DNA from: UMGS172 sp964634675 | GTDB lineage: Bacteria; Bacillota; Clostridia; Oscillospirales; Acutalibacteraceae | DNA length: 9,704 bases | Assembly: GCA_964634675.1 (NCBI GenBank) | Contig: CAZWLH010000058.1 | Coordinates: 1 to 9,704, forward strand | Reading direction: 5' to 3' | In this document: positions 1 to 8,293 of the stretch, piece by piece | How positions within the stretch are numbered: the stretch's first letter is position 1 | Layout of the letters: each line of letters opens with the position of its first letter | Translations under genes and position numbers: made by a program | The notes under the pieces: generated by a model | Databases searched by the model: none | What the model saw: only the letters and a program-made list of their open reading frames with translations | What the model was told of the DNA's origin: nothing

Positions 1-84
1 TACTTTCATCTTATTTTTTTGAGAAAAGTGTTACCTATCATTGATTTATCTACAGATTTTATTATCTAAATTTAACACAGACTA

Positions 85-113
85 TTGACTATTCGGGCAA
101 AATCGGTTAGAAT
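85..113 (+). promoter_or_regulatory. Vegetative (SigA-type) promoter of the DUF1292 gene
   Basis: The -35 box TTGACT (85-90) and the -10 box TAGAAT (108-113) each differ by one base from consensus and are separated by exactly 17 bases. Transcription should start near 119-121, leaving a leader of about 30 bases with a GGAG ribosome binding site (138-141) eight bases before the ATG at 150. The AT-rich DNA just upstream could act as an UP element. The 6S RNA downstream on the same strand might also be fed by this promoter. Confidence 0.75.
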
Positions 114-149
114 ATCAGTGTAACAAGTATAAGGAACGGAGAATTTAAA

Positions 150-452
150 ATGACCGAAGAATACAATCCCGATATTATCACACTGCAGGACGATGACGGT
201 AAGGAGTATACCTTTGAGGTGCTCGACCGAATCGAGACCGACGAAGCACGTTATGTTGCGCTTTTGCCGCAGTATGACGATCCTCAGAAGATGCTCGACG
301 ACAACGGTGAGCTTGTTATCCTCAAGGTTGCCGAGGAGGACGGCGAAGAGTATTTCGAGGATATCGAGGACGACGACGAGTACAATATGATCGTCGATGC
401 CTTTACCGACCGCTTGCAGGATCTCTTTGAGATAGAGGAAGCAGAGGACTGA
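150..452 (+). CDS. DUF1292 family protein (YrzB-like), very acidic
   Basis: This 100-residue protein matches the DUF1292 family, small acidic proteins common in Firmicutes; their biochemical role is not established. The family pattern is visible: an N-terminal stretch with ITLQDDDGKE then FEVLD, a central YVALLPQ segment, then LVILKV followed by an acidic run ending in a conserved-looking helix around DRLQDLFE. About 37 of 100 residues are Asp or Glu, concentrated at residues 62-78 and at the C-terminus. There is no signal peptide or membrane segment, so it is probably cytosolic. The start is fixed by GGAG eight bases upstream and by the strong promoter at 85-113. In many Firmicutes this gene sits beside ruvX-type genes; here the upstream neighbour is outside the window. 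Family assignment is confident, function unknown. Confidence 0.88.
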   Translation: MTEEYNPDIITLQDDDGKEYTFEVLDRIETDEARYVALLPQYDDPQKMLDDNGELVILKVAEEDGEEYFEDIEDDDEYNMIVDAFTDRLQDLFEIEEAED

Positions 453-456
453 TTAT

Positions 457-642
457 TTTCCTGCCCTGTGCGCGAATGCTTTCATTATAACCCTACAAGC
501 TACTGAATCGGGAGTTGTACTCTCGCTGTGGGTATGCAGGCCTCCCGTTTTTACGGACGTTGGAAGCACAAAGCAGTGAGGACGGCACCCACCTGCCTTA
601 TTTTGCAGGTTATCAACGTCAGCTTACGGCAGGGCGGGTATA
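457..642 (+). ncRNA. ssrS: 6S RNA (RNA polymerase regulator)
   Basis: 6S RNA binds the housekeeping RNA polymerase holoenzyme as a mimic of an open promoter and dampens transcription in stationary phase. The region has the expected length (about 185 bases) and fold: a closing stem CCTGCC (460-465) with GGCAGG (628-633), an inner hairpin CGGGAG (509-514) with CTCCCG (542-547), and a 3' hairpin ACCTGC (591-596) with GCAGGT (605-610) preceded by GGCACCC. The GGCACCCACCT block near the 3' side and the CCTGC...GTG 5' end resemble, from memory, B. subtilis 6S-1 RNA. It begins just after the DUF1292 stop and ends before the terminator at 651-697. No convincing separate promoter is visible: a TTGAGA (427-432) and GATTAT (451-456) pair inside and after the upstream gene is weak and would start slightly late. 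Ends are estimated to within about 10 bases. An RF00013 covariance-model hit would settle it. Confidence 0.8.
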
Positions 643-650
643 AAACAGAT

Positions 651-697
651 AAAAACGGCGAAAACGGTTTGATTTACCGTCTTCGCCGTTTTGTTTT
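651..697. terminator. Bidirectional intrinsic terminator between 6S RNA and ybaK
   Basis: A long hairpin pairs the arm at about 652-668 (AAAACGGCGAA then AACGGT) with the arm at about 675-692 (ACCGT then CTTCGCCGTTTT), around a short T-rich loop. Rightward it is followed by TTTTGTTTTATTTT, ending the DUF1292/6S transcription unit. Leftward the complement gives a run of T residues after the stem, ending the bofA-addB-addA-ybaK operon. Its right edge overlaps the ybaK stop codon. Confidence 0.85.
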
Positions 698-1166
698 ATT
701 TTGCCGTAAGCTCGGCTACCGTTGCCGACACCGTTTTCAGAAGCTCATCGCTTTTCAGCAAAAGCTGACAGCCTCTGACACCTGCGCTGACCGTTATTTT
801 TTCGTGATCCGATACAGATTTGTCGAAAAATGTAGGAAACTTTTTCTTCATACCGATAGGCGAACAACCGCCGCGTATATATCCGGTGAGCCCGAGAAGC
901 TCCTTGACCGCTATCAGCTCTACCCTTTTCTCACCGGCCGCAACCGCGCATTTCTTAAGGTCAAGCTCCTCGTCAACCGGCAGACAAAACACAAAGATTC
1001 CTCGCTTGTCACCTTTTGCAACAAGTGTTTTGAACATCATTTTCGGGTCAAGCCCCGTTTGGTCGGCGATATGTATGCCCGAAAGATCGTTTTCGTCGAC
1101 CTCGTATTCAATCGGCTCATACAAAATACCGGCTTTATCAAGCTGTCGCATTGCATTTGTTTTCAT
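696..1166 (-). CDS. ybaK: Cys-tRNA(Pro)/Cys-tRNA(Cys) deacylase YbaK/EbsC
   Basis: The 156-residue product belongs to the YbaK/EbsC branch of the INS (ProX-like) editing domain. It hydrolyses Cys-tRNA(Pro) made in error by prolyl-tRNA synthetase and acts in trans in the cytosol. Visible family features are the N-terminal TNAMRQLD box (residues 3-10), FKTLVAKG with the likely catalytic Lys46, FVFCLPVDEELDLKK, and the substrate-pocket segment GYIRGGCSPIGMKKKFP. Length is normal for the family, which is essentially only this domain. I start at the ATG at 1166 rather than an upstream in-frame TTG at 1172: GAGG (1174-1177) lies 7 bases before the ATG but only about one base before the TTG. The addA stop lies two bases before this ATG, so it is the last gene of the addB-addA operon and ends in the bidirectional terminator. 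Confidence 0.93.
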   Translation of the reverse strand: MKTNAMRQLDKAGILYEPIEYEVDENDLSGIHIADQTGLDPKMMFKTLVAKGDKRGIFVFCLPVDEELDLKKCAVAAGEKRVELIAVKELLGLTGYIRGGCSPIGMKKKFPTFFDKSVSDHEKITVSAGVRGCQLLLKSDELLKTVSATVAELTAK

Positions 1167-1168
1167 TG

Positions 1169-4100
1169 TCAAACCTCAACCGAAGCCGAAAAGTGCATTG
1201 AATAAATAATACACTCTATCTGCACGGTACCGAATATTTCGGAAACTCCTTCCTTGTATATTTCAAGCTGAGCGGCATAGCGTTCGGCAAGAGTAGCCAA
1301 ATCCTTCACATTATCGGTCTTGAAATCGAGAATGACCGCTTTTTTGCCCTCAAAGAAAATGCAGTCGGCTATTCCCTGCACTATCGTACTGCCGTTTGAG
1401 GTCGCCTGTCTTATCATAAATTTATATTCTCTCAGCACCTTATCTGCCGAAGTGATTCGACGGTAGGTATCGCTTTCGAAGAACCTCTTCAGTGCTTTTC
1501 GGTCAATGCTCTCGGCCTCTGCCTCGGTGATAAACTCCCATTCGTAAAGCCTTGATATTTCGGCTTCAACGTCCTGTGCCGCCGCAGAATAATCAGCGAA
1601 CTGCATAAACTTGTGAAGAGCCGTGCCCCTTTCGGCCGGAGTCAGTCCGGCTTTTGACATAAACCTCGGGCGTGCCTTAAACGCAAAGCTGTCACGGTCG
1701 CCGTGAACAAGCTCGGTAACTGCCATTTTCGACGGTGTTGATATTTCCGACTCAAACGGATAACGGAAGCCAAAGCGAGTATTAAGCTGTTCTCTGACCT
1801 CACTTGAGCAGGAGTATTTTTCCGTATCACTGCCGCAATCATCGGAAACCTGCTCGGATATATCGTTCAGGTGAGATAAAGTAAACTTAAAGTCACCGTC
1901 GCCGTTAAAGCCGATCGGCTCGACCGAGGCGGCTTCGCCGATTTTATCGCCCGAGCGCTGCAACAGTGCGGCCGACAGAAGCCATTGCTTTAAGCCACCG
2001 GCACCGACTACCGCATCCGACGGCACTAAACCGCTGTCCGATGCCGAAAGACCGAGCTTCTTTGCTGCTTTTTTAATATCTTCCTCGGCATTCTTTACAG
2101 TAACCGATATCATCAAGCGTTCCTCGGCTCTCGTCATCGCAACATAAAAGAGTCGCAGTTCTTCGGCGGAAAGCTTATTTGACTGAGAAATTTTCAATGC
2201 ATTTCTTGCGACCGTTTCGTGCTTTATGCCGCCTTCAACATACTTAAGGCCTATTCCGTATTTGCCGTTTACGATAAGCGACTCTTTTAAATCGGTCTTA
2301 TTGAACGCTCCGCCGGCTCCCGCAATAATACACACGGGAAACTGCAAGCCCTTTGAGCCGTGAAAGCTCATAATGCGAACTGCGTTGGATTTGTTCGGCA
2401 ATGACTTTTCGCCCGATGAGCCTTCCTCGGCCGAACGGTCGAAGTAGCCGATAAAGCCCGAAAGTCCGCCGTCGGACCAACCCTCAAATTCCTCGGCCAT
2501 TGAGATAAGCTGCATCAGCTTTTGCCGCTTAAGCCGGCCGTTTTCCGAAGCCGAAACCATCTCCGAAAAGCCCGTAACGTTATATATTCTGCCGATAAGC
2601 CTGCTGACCGACAGTGTCACCGCCTCGGTTCTGAGAGAGGACAGCATATCGAGCATACGACCGACCTTTCTGTCACCGTGCTCGGCAGCTGCCAAAACAC
2701 GTGCATAAAGGCTTCGGCCTTTATAAGCGGACTTTATCCTTGCGACCTCATCAAAATCGAAGCCGAACACCGCAGAGGTCATAGCCGAAAGCAGCGGAAT
2801 GTCCAAGGTCGGATTATCTATAACGCGAAGCACCGACATTGCGGTCAAAACCTCAGCCGAGCCGTAAAAATCTCCGCCGCCGACCATAACCGGTATTCCT
2901 CTTCTTTTCAAGGCATCTATATACACGGGAAGCCTTTTATTCGGCGAGCGGTGGAGTATTGCAAAATCTCCGTACTCGGCCTTTCGAAGCGAACTGTCGG
3001 TTTCCTTTAAAAACGGCGGCTCGGCCATAACACCGGCAATATATTCAGCAATGGCCTCGGCATCGGCCATATCCTTGTTCTCGGAGGTGTGCTCGGTCAA
3101 AACGATCTCGGCGGCAGGTGCACTGTTTTCCGGGTATGTGGCCTTTGATACCAAGCGTTCCTCATCGGTATAATCAAAGCCGCAGGTCGCTTTTTGCATC
3201 AGGGCACCGCAGATACCGTTAACGAAGCGGCAAACGCCCTTTCGGCTTCTGAAATTCGCACTTAAAACGATCTTGGATTTTTCATTAGTGCCGTCATAGA
3301 GCGGATAACTGTCCTTGTGACGGAGAAAATTGTCGGGATTTGCATTTCTGAAGCCGTAGATACTCTGCTTGACATCGCCGACCATAAAAAGATGCTTTCC
3401 GTTGTCGGAAACGGCATTGAAAAGCGAATCCTGAAGATCGTTGTTATCCTGATATTCGTCGACCAGCACTTCGTCGTAAAGCTTGCATATTTCGGCTGAA
3501 ATTTCCGACGGCACAAGGCGTTCGCCGTCATCGTCGCAAAGAAGCTTTAAAGCAAGCTGTTCGATAAGCGGAAAGGTCAAGAGGTTTTTGGAGCACAGAA
3601 GCTCAAAATAATGCTCTGAAAATTCTTTGACCAAGGAAACAAGCATTTTGACCTGCTTACCGGCACTGTGAAGCTCGGCAAGAACCTCTTTTGAAGAACC
3701 GCCCAATTTATCGGTAATCTCATCGACCGCCTTTTTGATATCTTTCTTGGTATCCATCATAAGCTCATTAAGATCCTTGTTCTGTCCCTTTTTGAGCCTC
3801 GGTGTTTTAGTACCCCCAAAGGATGAAGCGTACATATAAAGCCTGTCCCAATGTCTGTTGTCGGCCGCAGACTTCATTTCGGCTATTCGGTCAAGCGTTT
3901 CACCGAAGGCAACTTGCCAACCGGCTTCAAATTCGGTACCGACCGATTCCCTCAATATAAATTCCGTCAAGTCTTTTGCGGAATCGAGCTTGGCTTTTGC
4001 CAGCTCGAAAAAGACCTCGGCAAAGCTGCACTCATTTATATTTTCACAAAAATAGCTATCTGCCGAGCTTTCAAGCCAATGCTCGGGTCTTGAAAGACAA

Positions 4101-4645
4101 AGGCTGAAATCATAGCAGGTAAAGATTGCATCCTTTATGCCTTTTTCTCCTTTATAAATATCAAAAGATTTGCAAAGGCGGTTGAAATCCTCCGACGGTT
4201 CGGCAAAATGACGAAGAAGAACATCCGAAACGGCACGCTCTCTTAAAGCAGAGGCCTGCGCCGCGGCGGCAACCTTGAAATCGGGCGAAACCGACAGTAC
4301 CGCAAAATGCTTTCGCACAAGATCGATACAGAATGAATCGATCGTGCAGATCTTTGCGTTTTTCAAAAGCAGTTTTTGCTTTAAAATATAAGGATCGTTG
4401 CCCCTTGCCACACATTCCTCATCAAGAGCCTTGGCAATTCTCACCCGCATTTCCAATGCCGAAGCATTTGTAAACGTAACTATCAGCAGACGGTCGATCG
4501 TTGTAGGGTCGTTTTTGTCGCAAACACGTTCAATAACTCGCCTTGTCAAAACAGCTGTCTTACCGGAGCCTGCGGCGGCCGCAACAAGCACTGTGCCTTT
4601 GGCTTCTATTGCCTTTATTTGGTCGTTTGTAAACTCAATGCCCAT
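1169..4645 (-). CDS. addA: ATP-dependent helicase/nuclease subunit A (AddA)
   Basis: AddA is the UvrD-like 3'-5' helicase plus RecB-type nuclease subunit of AddAB, the Firmicutes counterpart of RecBCD. It resects double-strand breaks up to Chi for RecA loading. At 1158 residues it is slightly shorter than the roughly 1230 of B. subtilis. Superfamily 1 motifs appear in order: Q9, Walker A AAAGSGKT (23-30), ICTIDSFC, motif II VDEYQD (395-400), FMVGDVKQSIYGFRNANP, LSANFRSRKG, IMSFHGSKGLQFPV and LFYVAMTRAEERL. The C-terminal nuclease has GTALHKFMQ and the catalytic LDFKTDN with Asp1107, so both activities look intact. GGAGG lies 6 bases before the ATG, and the first 11 bases overlap the end of addB, implying coupled translation and stoichiometric production of the heterodimer. 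Confidence 0.98.
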   Translation of the reverse strand: MGIEFTNDQIKAIEAKGTVLVAAAAGSGKTAVLTRRVIERVCDKNDPTTIDRLLIVTFTNASALEMRVRIAKALDEECVARGNDPYILKQKLLLKNAKICTIDSFCIDLVRKHFAVLSVSPDFKVAAAAQASALRERAVSDVLLRHFAEPSEDFNRLCKSFDIYKGEKGIKDAIFTCYDFSLCLSRPEHWLESSADSYFCENINECSFAEVFFELAKAKLDSAKDLTEFILRESVGTEFEAGWQVAFGETLDRIAEMKSAADNRHWDRLYMYASSFGGTKTPRLKKGQNKDLNELMMDTKKDIKKAVDEITDKLGGSSKEVLAELHSAGKQVKMLVSLVKEFSEHYFELLCSKNLLTFPLIEQLALKLLCDDDGERLVPSEISAEICKLYDEVLVDEYQDNNDLQDSLFNAVSDNGKHLFMVGDVKQSIYGFRNANPDNFLRHKDSYPLYDGTNEKSKIVLSANFRSRKGVCRFVNGICGALMQKATCGFDYTDEERLVSKATYPENSAPAAEIVLTEHTSENKDMADAEAIAEYIAGVMAEPPFLKETDSSLRKAEYGDFAILHRSPNKRLPVYIDALKRRGIPVMVGGGDFYGSAEVLTAMSVLRVIDNPTLDIPLLSAMTSAVFGFDFDEVARIKSAYKGRSLYARVLAAAEHGDRKVGRMLDMLSSLRTEAVTLSVSRLIGRIYNVTGFSEMVSASENGRLKRQKLMQLISMAEEFEGWSDGGLSGFIGYFDRSAEEGSSGEKSLPNKSNAVRIMSFHGSKGLQFPVCIIAGAGGAFNKTDLKESLIVNGKYGIGLKYVEGGIKHETVARNALKISQSNKLSAEELRLFYVAMTRAEERLMISVTVKNAEEDIKKAAKKLGLSASDSGLVPSDAVVGAGGLKQWLLSAALLQRSGDKIGEAASVEPIGFNGDGDFKFTLSHLNDISEQVSDDCGSDTEKYSCSSEVREQLNTRFGFRYPFESEISTPSKMAVTELVHGDRDSFAFKARPRFMSKAGLTPAERGTALHKFMQFADYSAAAQDVEAEISRLYEWEFITEAEAESIDRKALKRFFESDTYRRITSADKVLREYKFMIRQATSNGSTIVQGIADCIFFEGKKAVILDFKTDNVKDLATLAERYAAQLEIYKEGVSEIFGTVQIECIIYSMHFSASVEV
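1174..1177 (-). promoter_or_regulatory. Ribosome binding site of ybaK (decides the start)
   Basis: GAGG on the minus strand lies 7 bases before the ATG at 1166 and would be badly placed for the TTG at 1172. It sits inside the 3' end of addA, consistent with coupled translation. Confidence 0.6.
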
Positions 4646-7600
4646 TTTCGGCCTCCTCGATTTCTTTTTTCATTATTTCAAGCGCTTTGTCATTATTAGC
4701 TTTTGAAGGCTCACGAACACCGCCGACCGAATCATAACGGCAAACCGATTTATAATCGCAATAGGCACATTTAGTCTGTTGCCCTGTTCTCATTGGAAGC
4801 GGAGTAATATCACCGCTCATAAGTGAGTTGCCTATTCTTTGCAAAACAAGCTCAATATATCTGAAAAGGGTAGCAAAAGCTTCCTCGGAAACAAGTGAGG
4901 TATTCGAATGATAAGTATCGCTGTTTTTTCTCAAATGCGGCGGAATTATCTTGCCCTCGACAGTCGGTTCCATCTGCTTAACGGTATCTATGTCATCTAA
5001 AACGATGCCGTTCATTTTTATATATTCCGACACCTCATCGCCGTAAACACGCTTTGCGGGAAAATAAAGAACACCTGCAGGCTTGGTTGCACGAAGCAGA
5101 TCGTATCCGTTTTTGAGTGCGGCATAAAGATAAAGAAGCATTTGCAGATTTTGACCGTCCAAAAGCTCGGACAGCTTGAAATCGTCACCCTTAGAGCCGG
5201 TCTTATAATCGACGACCCTTATCTTACCGTCATCAGTCATATCAACACGGTCAATGTATCCGTTCAGCGTTACCTTGCGGCCGTTATTCGTGAAAATATC
5301 TATTCCCTTCACCAGTTCGCCGTCACCGACCTTAAGCTCACAGTGTTTGGGACGGAAGGCACTGACCGCAAACTCCCTGTTCAAGGCTTTTGCGATATAG
5401 GCCACCGTATCCTTTACTACCGAAAGCATATATAAAAAGCTTTGGTCGAGAACCGAAGTATCGGTGCCGTTTTCTTCTAAATACTTGTCGCAAAGCGCAT
5501 CGGTCTCGGGTCTTATGTCGCTGTCGTTTAAAAAGCCTATATCGGACAAATGAGCGGAAACGAACTTTTCAAGGCAATAGTGAACGATGTTTCCGCGAGT
5601 CAAGGTATCGAAATCGACCTTCTGCGGCTTTGTGGCAGAAAGACCGTATTTACAAAAATATAAAAATTTACATCCGGCAAAATCGTCGGCCTTGGAAGCC
5701 GAAAGTCTGACATCTTCGCCGTAAAGAGCTTCTGCGGTCGAGGGAGTGATGCTCGGTTTCGTTGCGTTTCTTTGTGAAAGCAGAGCCGCAAAGCGTTCGG
5801 AGTATTTCTCATTCTCGGCAAAATACCCCTTAAGCTCAGCGTTTTCATCGCTGTCAAAGCTTTCGGCAAGCCGTCTGAAGCTTGCCTCCTCCGACTCGGC
5901 GTTTTCCAAAGTTGCTTCGCCACCATAGCATAAGAGTTTTAAGCTTTTGAATTTATCGCAAAGTGCAGGTACCTCTGCGGCAGGGTTGGCCGCCGCACCC
6001 GCGGCCGAGCGCTCCGAATAGGATATAAACACCCTTTCCGAGGCGCAGGTAAGTGACGCATAAAACATAAACTTTTCGTCTATGCAGTCACACACCGAGC
6101 GGTCGGCAACATTAAGTCCGCCCGAAATCATTTTTTCACGCTCAAAACGGCTGAAAAATCCCGTATCGTCGATAATCGAAGGGAAAACGTCCTGATTGGC
6201 ACCGAGCACGAAGGCAACCTTGGGGCGCATCGGTTTTATGCGGTCGGCGGTTCCGTATACGACCTGATCGACCGTTTGCGGAATTTCACCGACGGTTTCA
6301 TATTTCAACGCAGAGCAAAGTATTTCGCAAAACTCTTTCACAGTGAGCTCCGCATCGCCCGAGGCGGCGGCTATTTTATCAAGTACCTTGACAAATACAT
6401 CATAGCCTGCCCTTTGATATTCCGCCTGCTGATAAAGTCCTCTTTTTTCAAGATTTGAAGTAAAACTTCCCAACCGCTCGCAGAGCTCCCACTCCTCAAC
6501 AAGGCGAAAAAGTGCGGCGCACATATCGGCGGCAGTGCCTTTCAAAGAGGCTCTGAGTGTTTTAATCGGTGCTATAAGTCTCTTTCTTAAAGTCTCTATT
6601 CTTTCGGTCTCAATTCTTTCCTTTTCCTCGGTACTGTTTTGTAAGGAATTGAGTCCCCCTACCTTCATCGTCCATTCGTTCAGCCATTTTTTACCGTTGA
6701 TACTCCAGACAAATACATAGTTCTCGAGCATTGAGGCTTCGGTAAAGCTAAGGCCGGCAAGTCCCGTTTTGGCAAGCTTTAACAGCTCCTCGGTATCGAG
6801 CGAATCGGCCGCCTTGACCGCCGACATCATAAGCACCGTAAACGGCAGATCGGTAACCGGCACTCGGGTATCAATATAGCACGGGATATTGTAAAGCTCG
6901 GCCGCTTCCTTAAGCAGGGTCGGATAAACCGAGTCGTTTCTTGAGATAAGCACAAAATCACGGTAGCGATAGCCTTCGCTTCTGACTAATCTTCGTACCG
7001 TATTCATACAAAAATCGACCTCTGCATAAACATCGTCGGCTTTGCAGACGCAGATCCTTTCACATTCACCGTCATATTCGGCGGCTTCCCTCTCCGAAGC
7101 ATATAACTCCAGCGCCGCAAGCTCAGGCGGAACCTCTGTGCCGAGTGTCAGGATTTTCGGCTTTGCAATCGCCACTGTATGATTTTCGGCAATGCGGCAA
7201 AGTCGTGAAGCTGTTTGCTTTACATTACCGAACACGTCGGTATCGCAAGTCTTGGTCGGTGAATCGCAGCAAAGCGATACAAAAGTGTCCTCACATCCTG
7301 CGATCAAGCGGTCAAGCAGCTTATACTGCGTCTCTGTGAAGCCCTTGAATTCATCGATGATAACGGTTTTGTTTTGGAAGAATGAGTTGTCCCGAAGACG
7401 TGCAACGGTCTGCGACGGAAGATCCAAAGGATCGGTAAACCGCTTTTCGGTCAAGGCGTTATAGGCCGACATTATAAGCGACACATCGTGAAGCTTTGCG
7501 GACAAGGCCTCCGACTCGACCGATTCGCTGAGTCTCAAAAGCTCATCGGGCGAAACCGACGACTGCTTAAACTCGGTTATGACCGACATCATCTGCTTGA

Positions 7601-7946
7601 CAAACGGCGTTGAGCCGGCATACTTGGCATATACCTTAAGACTGTCACGAACGCCCTTTAAAGCCTGTCCGACAAGTATGAAGCGTGTACCGTCATCGAC
7701 CGTTATACCGGCACAGCCTCCGACAACGGCACAAACAGCCTCACAAAGACTTGTGAAGCTGTGAATCTCTATTTTATTCGAAACGGCCGCTCCCAAGGAA
7801 TCAAGCAAAAGCCGCTGACATTCGAAAGAATACTGCTCGGGAACAAGCATAATCACCGACCTGCCGGCTTTAACGGCAGACTCTGCGGTTTGCAGGCAAT
7901 AATGCGTTTTTCCCGATTTTTGAACACCCAAAACAAGCTGAAGCAC
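4635..7946 (-). CDS. addB: ATP-dependent helicase/deoxyribonuclease subunit B (AddB)
   Basis: AddB is the partner of AddA in the break-processing helicase-nuclease. In the family its helicase-like half is catalytically inactive and recognises Chi, while its C-terminal RecB-type nuclease cuts the other strand. The product is 1103 residues, near the 1166 of B. subtilis. It has an N-terminal nucleotide-binding loop GVQKSGKT (7-14), less glycine-rich than the usual GxxGSGKT, the early segment MLVPEQYSFECQ, the nuclease core VVDYKTGS with Asp913, and QNLQMLLYLYAAL. The iron-sulfur cluster Cys are present: Cys759 in GCKFLYFCKYG, then Cys1060, Cys1063 and Cys1069 in CAYCDYKSVC, the spacing known for AddB. 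I choose the GTG at 7946 because AAAGGAG lies 7 bases upstream and the family motif begins at once; the open frame runs on to 8156 but that part is the BofA-like gene in another frame. Confidence 0.97.
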   Translation of the reverse strand: MLQLVLGVQKSGKTHYCLQTAESAVKAGRSVIMLVPEQYSFECQRLLLDSLGAAVSNKIEIHSFTSLCEAVCAVVGGCAGITVDDGTRFILVGQALKGVRDSLKVYAKYAGSTPFVKQMMSVITEFKQSSVSPDELLRLSESVESEALSAKLHDVSLIMSAYNALTEKRFTDPLDLPSQTVARLRDNSFFQNKTVIIDEFKGFTETQYKLLDRLIAGCEDTFVSLCCDSPTKTCDTDVFGNVKQTASRLCRIAENHTVAIAKPKILTLGTEVPPELAALELYASEREAAEYDGECERICVCKADDVYAEVDFCMNTVRRLVRSEGYRYRDFVLISRNDSVYPTLLKEAAELYNIPCYIDTRVPVTDLPFTVLMMSAVKAADSLDTEELLKLAKTGLAGLSFTEASMLENYVFVWSINGKKWLNEWTMKVGGLNSLQNSTEEKERIETERIETLRKRLIAPIKTLRASLKGTAADMCAALFRLVEEWELCERLGSFTSNLEKRGLYQQAEYQRAGYDVFVKVLDKIAAASGDAELTVKEFCEILCSALKYETVGEIPQTVDQVVYGTADRIKPMRPKVAFVLGANQDVFPSIIDDTGFFSRFEREKMISGGLNVADRSVCDCIDEKFMFYASLTCASERVFISYSERSAAGAAANPAAEVPALCDKFKSLKLLCYGGEATLENAESEEASFRRLAESFDSDENAELKGYFAENEKYSERFAALLSQRNATKPSITPSTAEALYGEDVRLSASKADDFAGCKFLYFCKYGLSATKPQKVDFDTLTRGNIVHYCLEKFVSAHLSDIGFLNDSDIRPETDALCDKYLEENGTDTSVLDQSFLYMLSVVKDTVAYIAKALNREFAVSAFRPKHCELKVGDGELVKGIDIFTNNGRKVTLNGYIDRVDMTDDGKIRVVDYKTGSKGDDFKLSELLDGQNLQMLLYLYAALKNGYDLLRATKPAGVLYFPAKRVYGDEVSEYIKMNGIVLDDIDTVKQMEPTVEGKIIPPHLRKNSDTYHSNTSLVSEEAFATLFRYIELVLQRIGNSLMSGDITPLPMRTGQQTKCAYCDYKSVCRYDSVGGVREPSKANNDKALEIMKKEIEEAENGH

Positions 7947-7953
7947 AAAAATA

Positions 7954-7960
7954 CTCCTTT
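7954..7960 (-). promoter_or_regulatory. Ribosome binding site of addB (decides the GTG start)
   Basis: AAAGGAG on the minus strand directly follows the stop codon of the BofA-like gene and lies 7 bases before the GTG at 7946. It excludes longer AddB starts, which would read through the preceding gene and add a non-homologous stretch of 70 residues. Confidence 0.8.
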
Positions 7961-8221
7961 TCAAAAAAACATCCTTACGGTGAGCAGTCCGATCACTCCC
8001 GGAAGTCCGAAAAGTGACGAAGCTCCGACCGTCCAAGAGTTCACCGCAATATAAACTCCCGAATACCGTGACAAAATATTGACCGCCGCAAGGGTAACTA
8101 TACCCGACAGTGCCGACAGTAACAGAGTTTTCAGAAGCTTGCCGCTTTTTAAGCAAAAAACAAACAGCATAATGCAGTAAACCGATAATATAATAATAAA
8201 TGATATCTTCAAAAAAAGCAA
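7961..8221 (-). CDS. bofA: BofA family membrane protein (pro-sigmaK processing inhibitor-like)
   Basis: This 86-residue hydrophobic protein resembles BofA, which in B. subtilis sits in the outer forespore membrane and with SpoIVFA holds the SpoIVFB protease inactive until pro-sigmaK processing. Two membrane segments are visible, about residues 2-24 and 32-50. The C-terminal family signature follows: VNILSRYSGVYIAVN, then SSLFGLPGVIGLL, corresponding to the typical N..G..ipiN....v.G.LGiPGv.lL pattern. The start is TTG at 8221 with a GGGG-containing site about 8 bases upstream; the next Met is inside the first membrane helix. It lies 14 bases ahead of addB and appears to lead the operon. BofA homologues are widespread in spore-forming Clostridia, where their exact role is less clear, so the sporulation role is an inference from family. 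Confidence 0.75.
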   Translation of the reverse strand: MLFLKISFIIILSVYCIMLFVFCLKSGKLLKTLLLSALSGIVTLAAVNILSRYSGVYIAVNSWTVGASSLFGLPGVIGLLTVRMFF

Positions 8222-8233
8222 GGTTATTTCCCC

Positions 8234-8262
8234 TTTCGAAGTATAATATTATCGGAAAAGTC
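8234..8262 (-). promoter_or_regulatory. Possible promoter of the bofA-addB-addA-ybaK operon (weak)
   Basis: On the minus strand a good -10 box TATACT (8240-8245) lies about 20 bases before the TTG of the bofA-like gene. The best -35 match is a poor TTTAGA only 15 bases upstream, so this is only a candidate; a sporulation or other alternative sigma factor could be used instead. No other promoter-like pair is visible between this gene and 8294. Confidence 0.25.
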
Positions 8263-8293
8263 TAAATATGATGATATGCCGGATGTTTATTGA

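Noticed and set aside
528..1205. A 225-residue rightward open frame over the ybaK region
   Set aside because: It covers the 6S RNA, the terminator and the antisense strand of ybaK, has no ribosome binding site and no recognisable family; ybaK itself is unambiguous.
2522..3010. A 162-residue rightward open frame inside addA
   Set aside because: It is antisense to helicase motifs of addA; composition is rich in Arg, His and Ser as expected from reading the opposite strand, with no start signals.
7947..8156. A 70-residue N-terminal extension of AddB
   Set aside because: The frame is open but overlaps the BofA-like gene; AAAGGAG and a GTG at 7946 lie exactly where AddB homology begins, so the extension is a shadow reading.
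8242..8247. A rightward promoter with an exact TATAAT for the ROK remnant
   Set aside because: No -35 box lies at a suitable distance, and the same AT-rich bases give a leftward -10 box for the operon; there is no intact rightward gene to serve.
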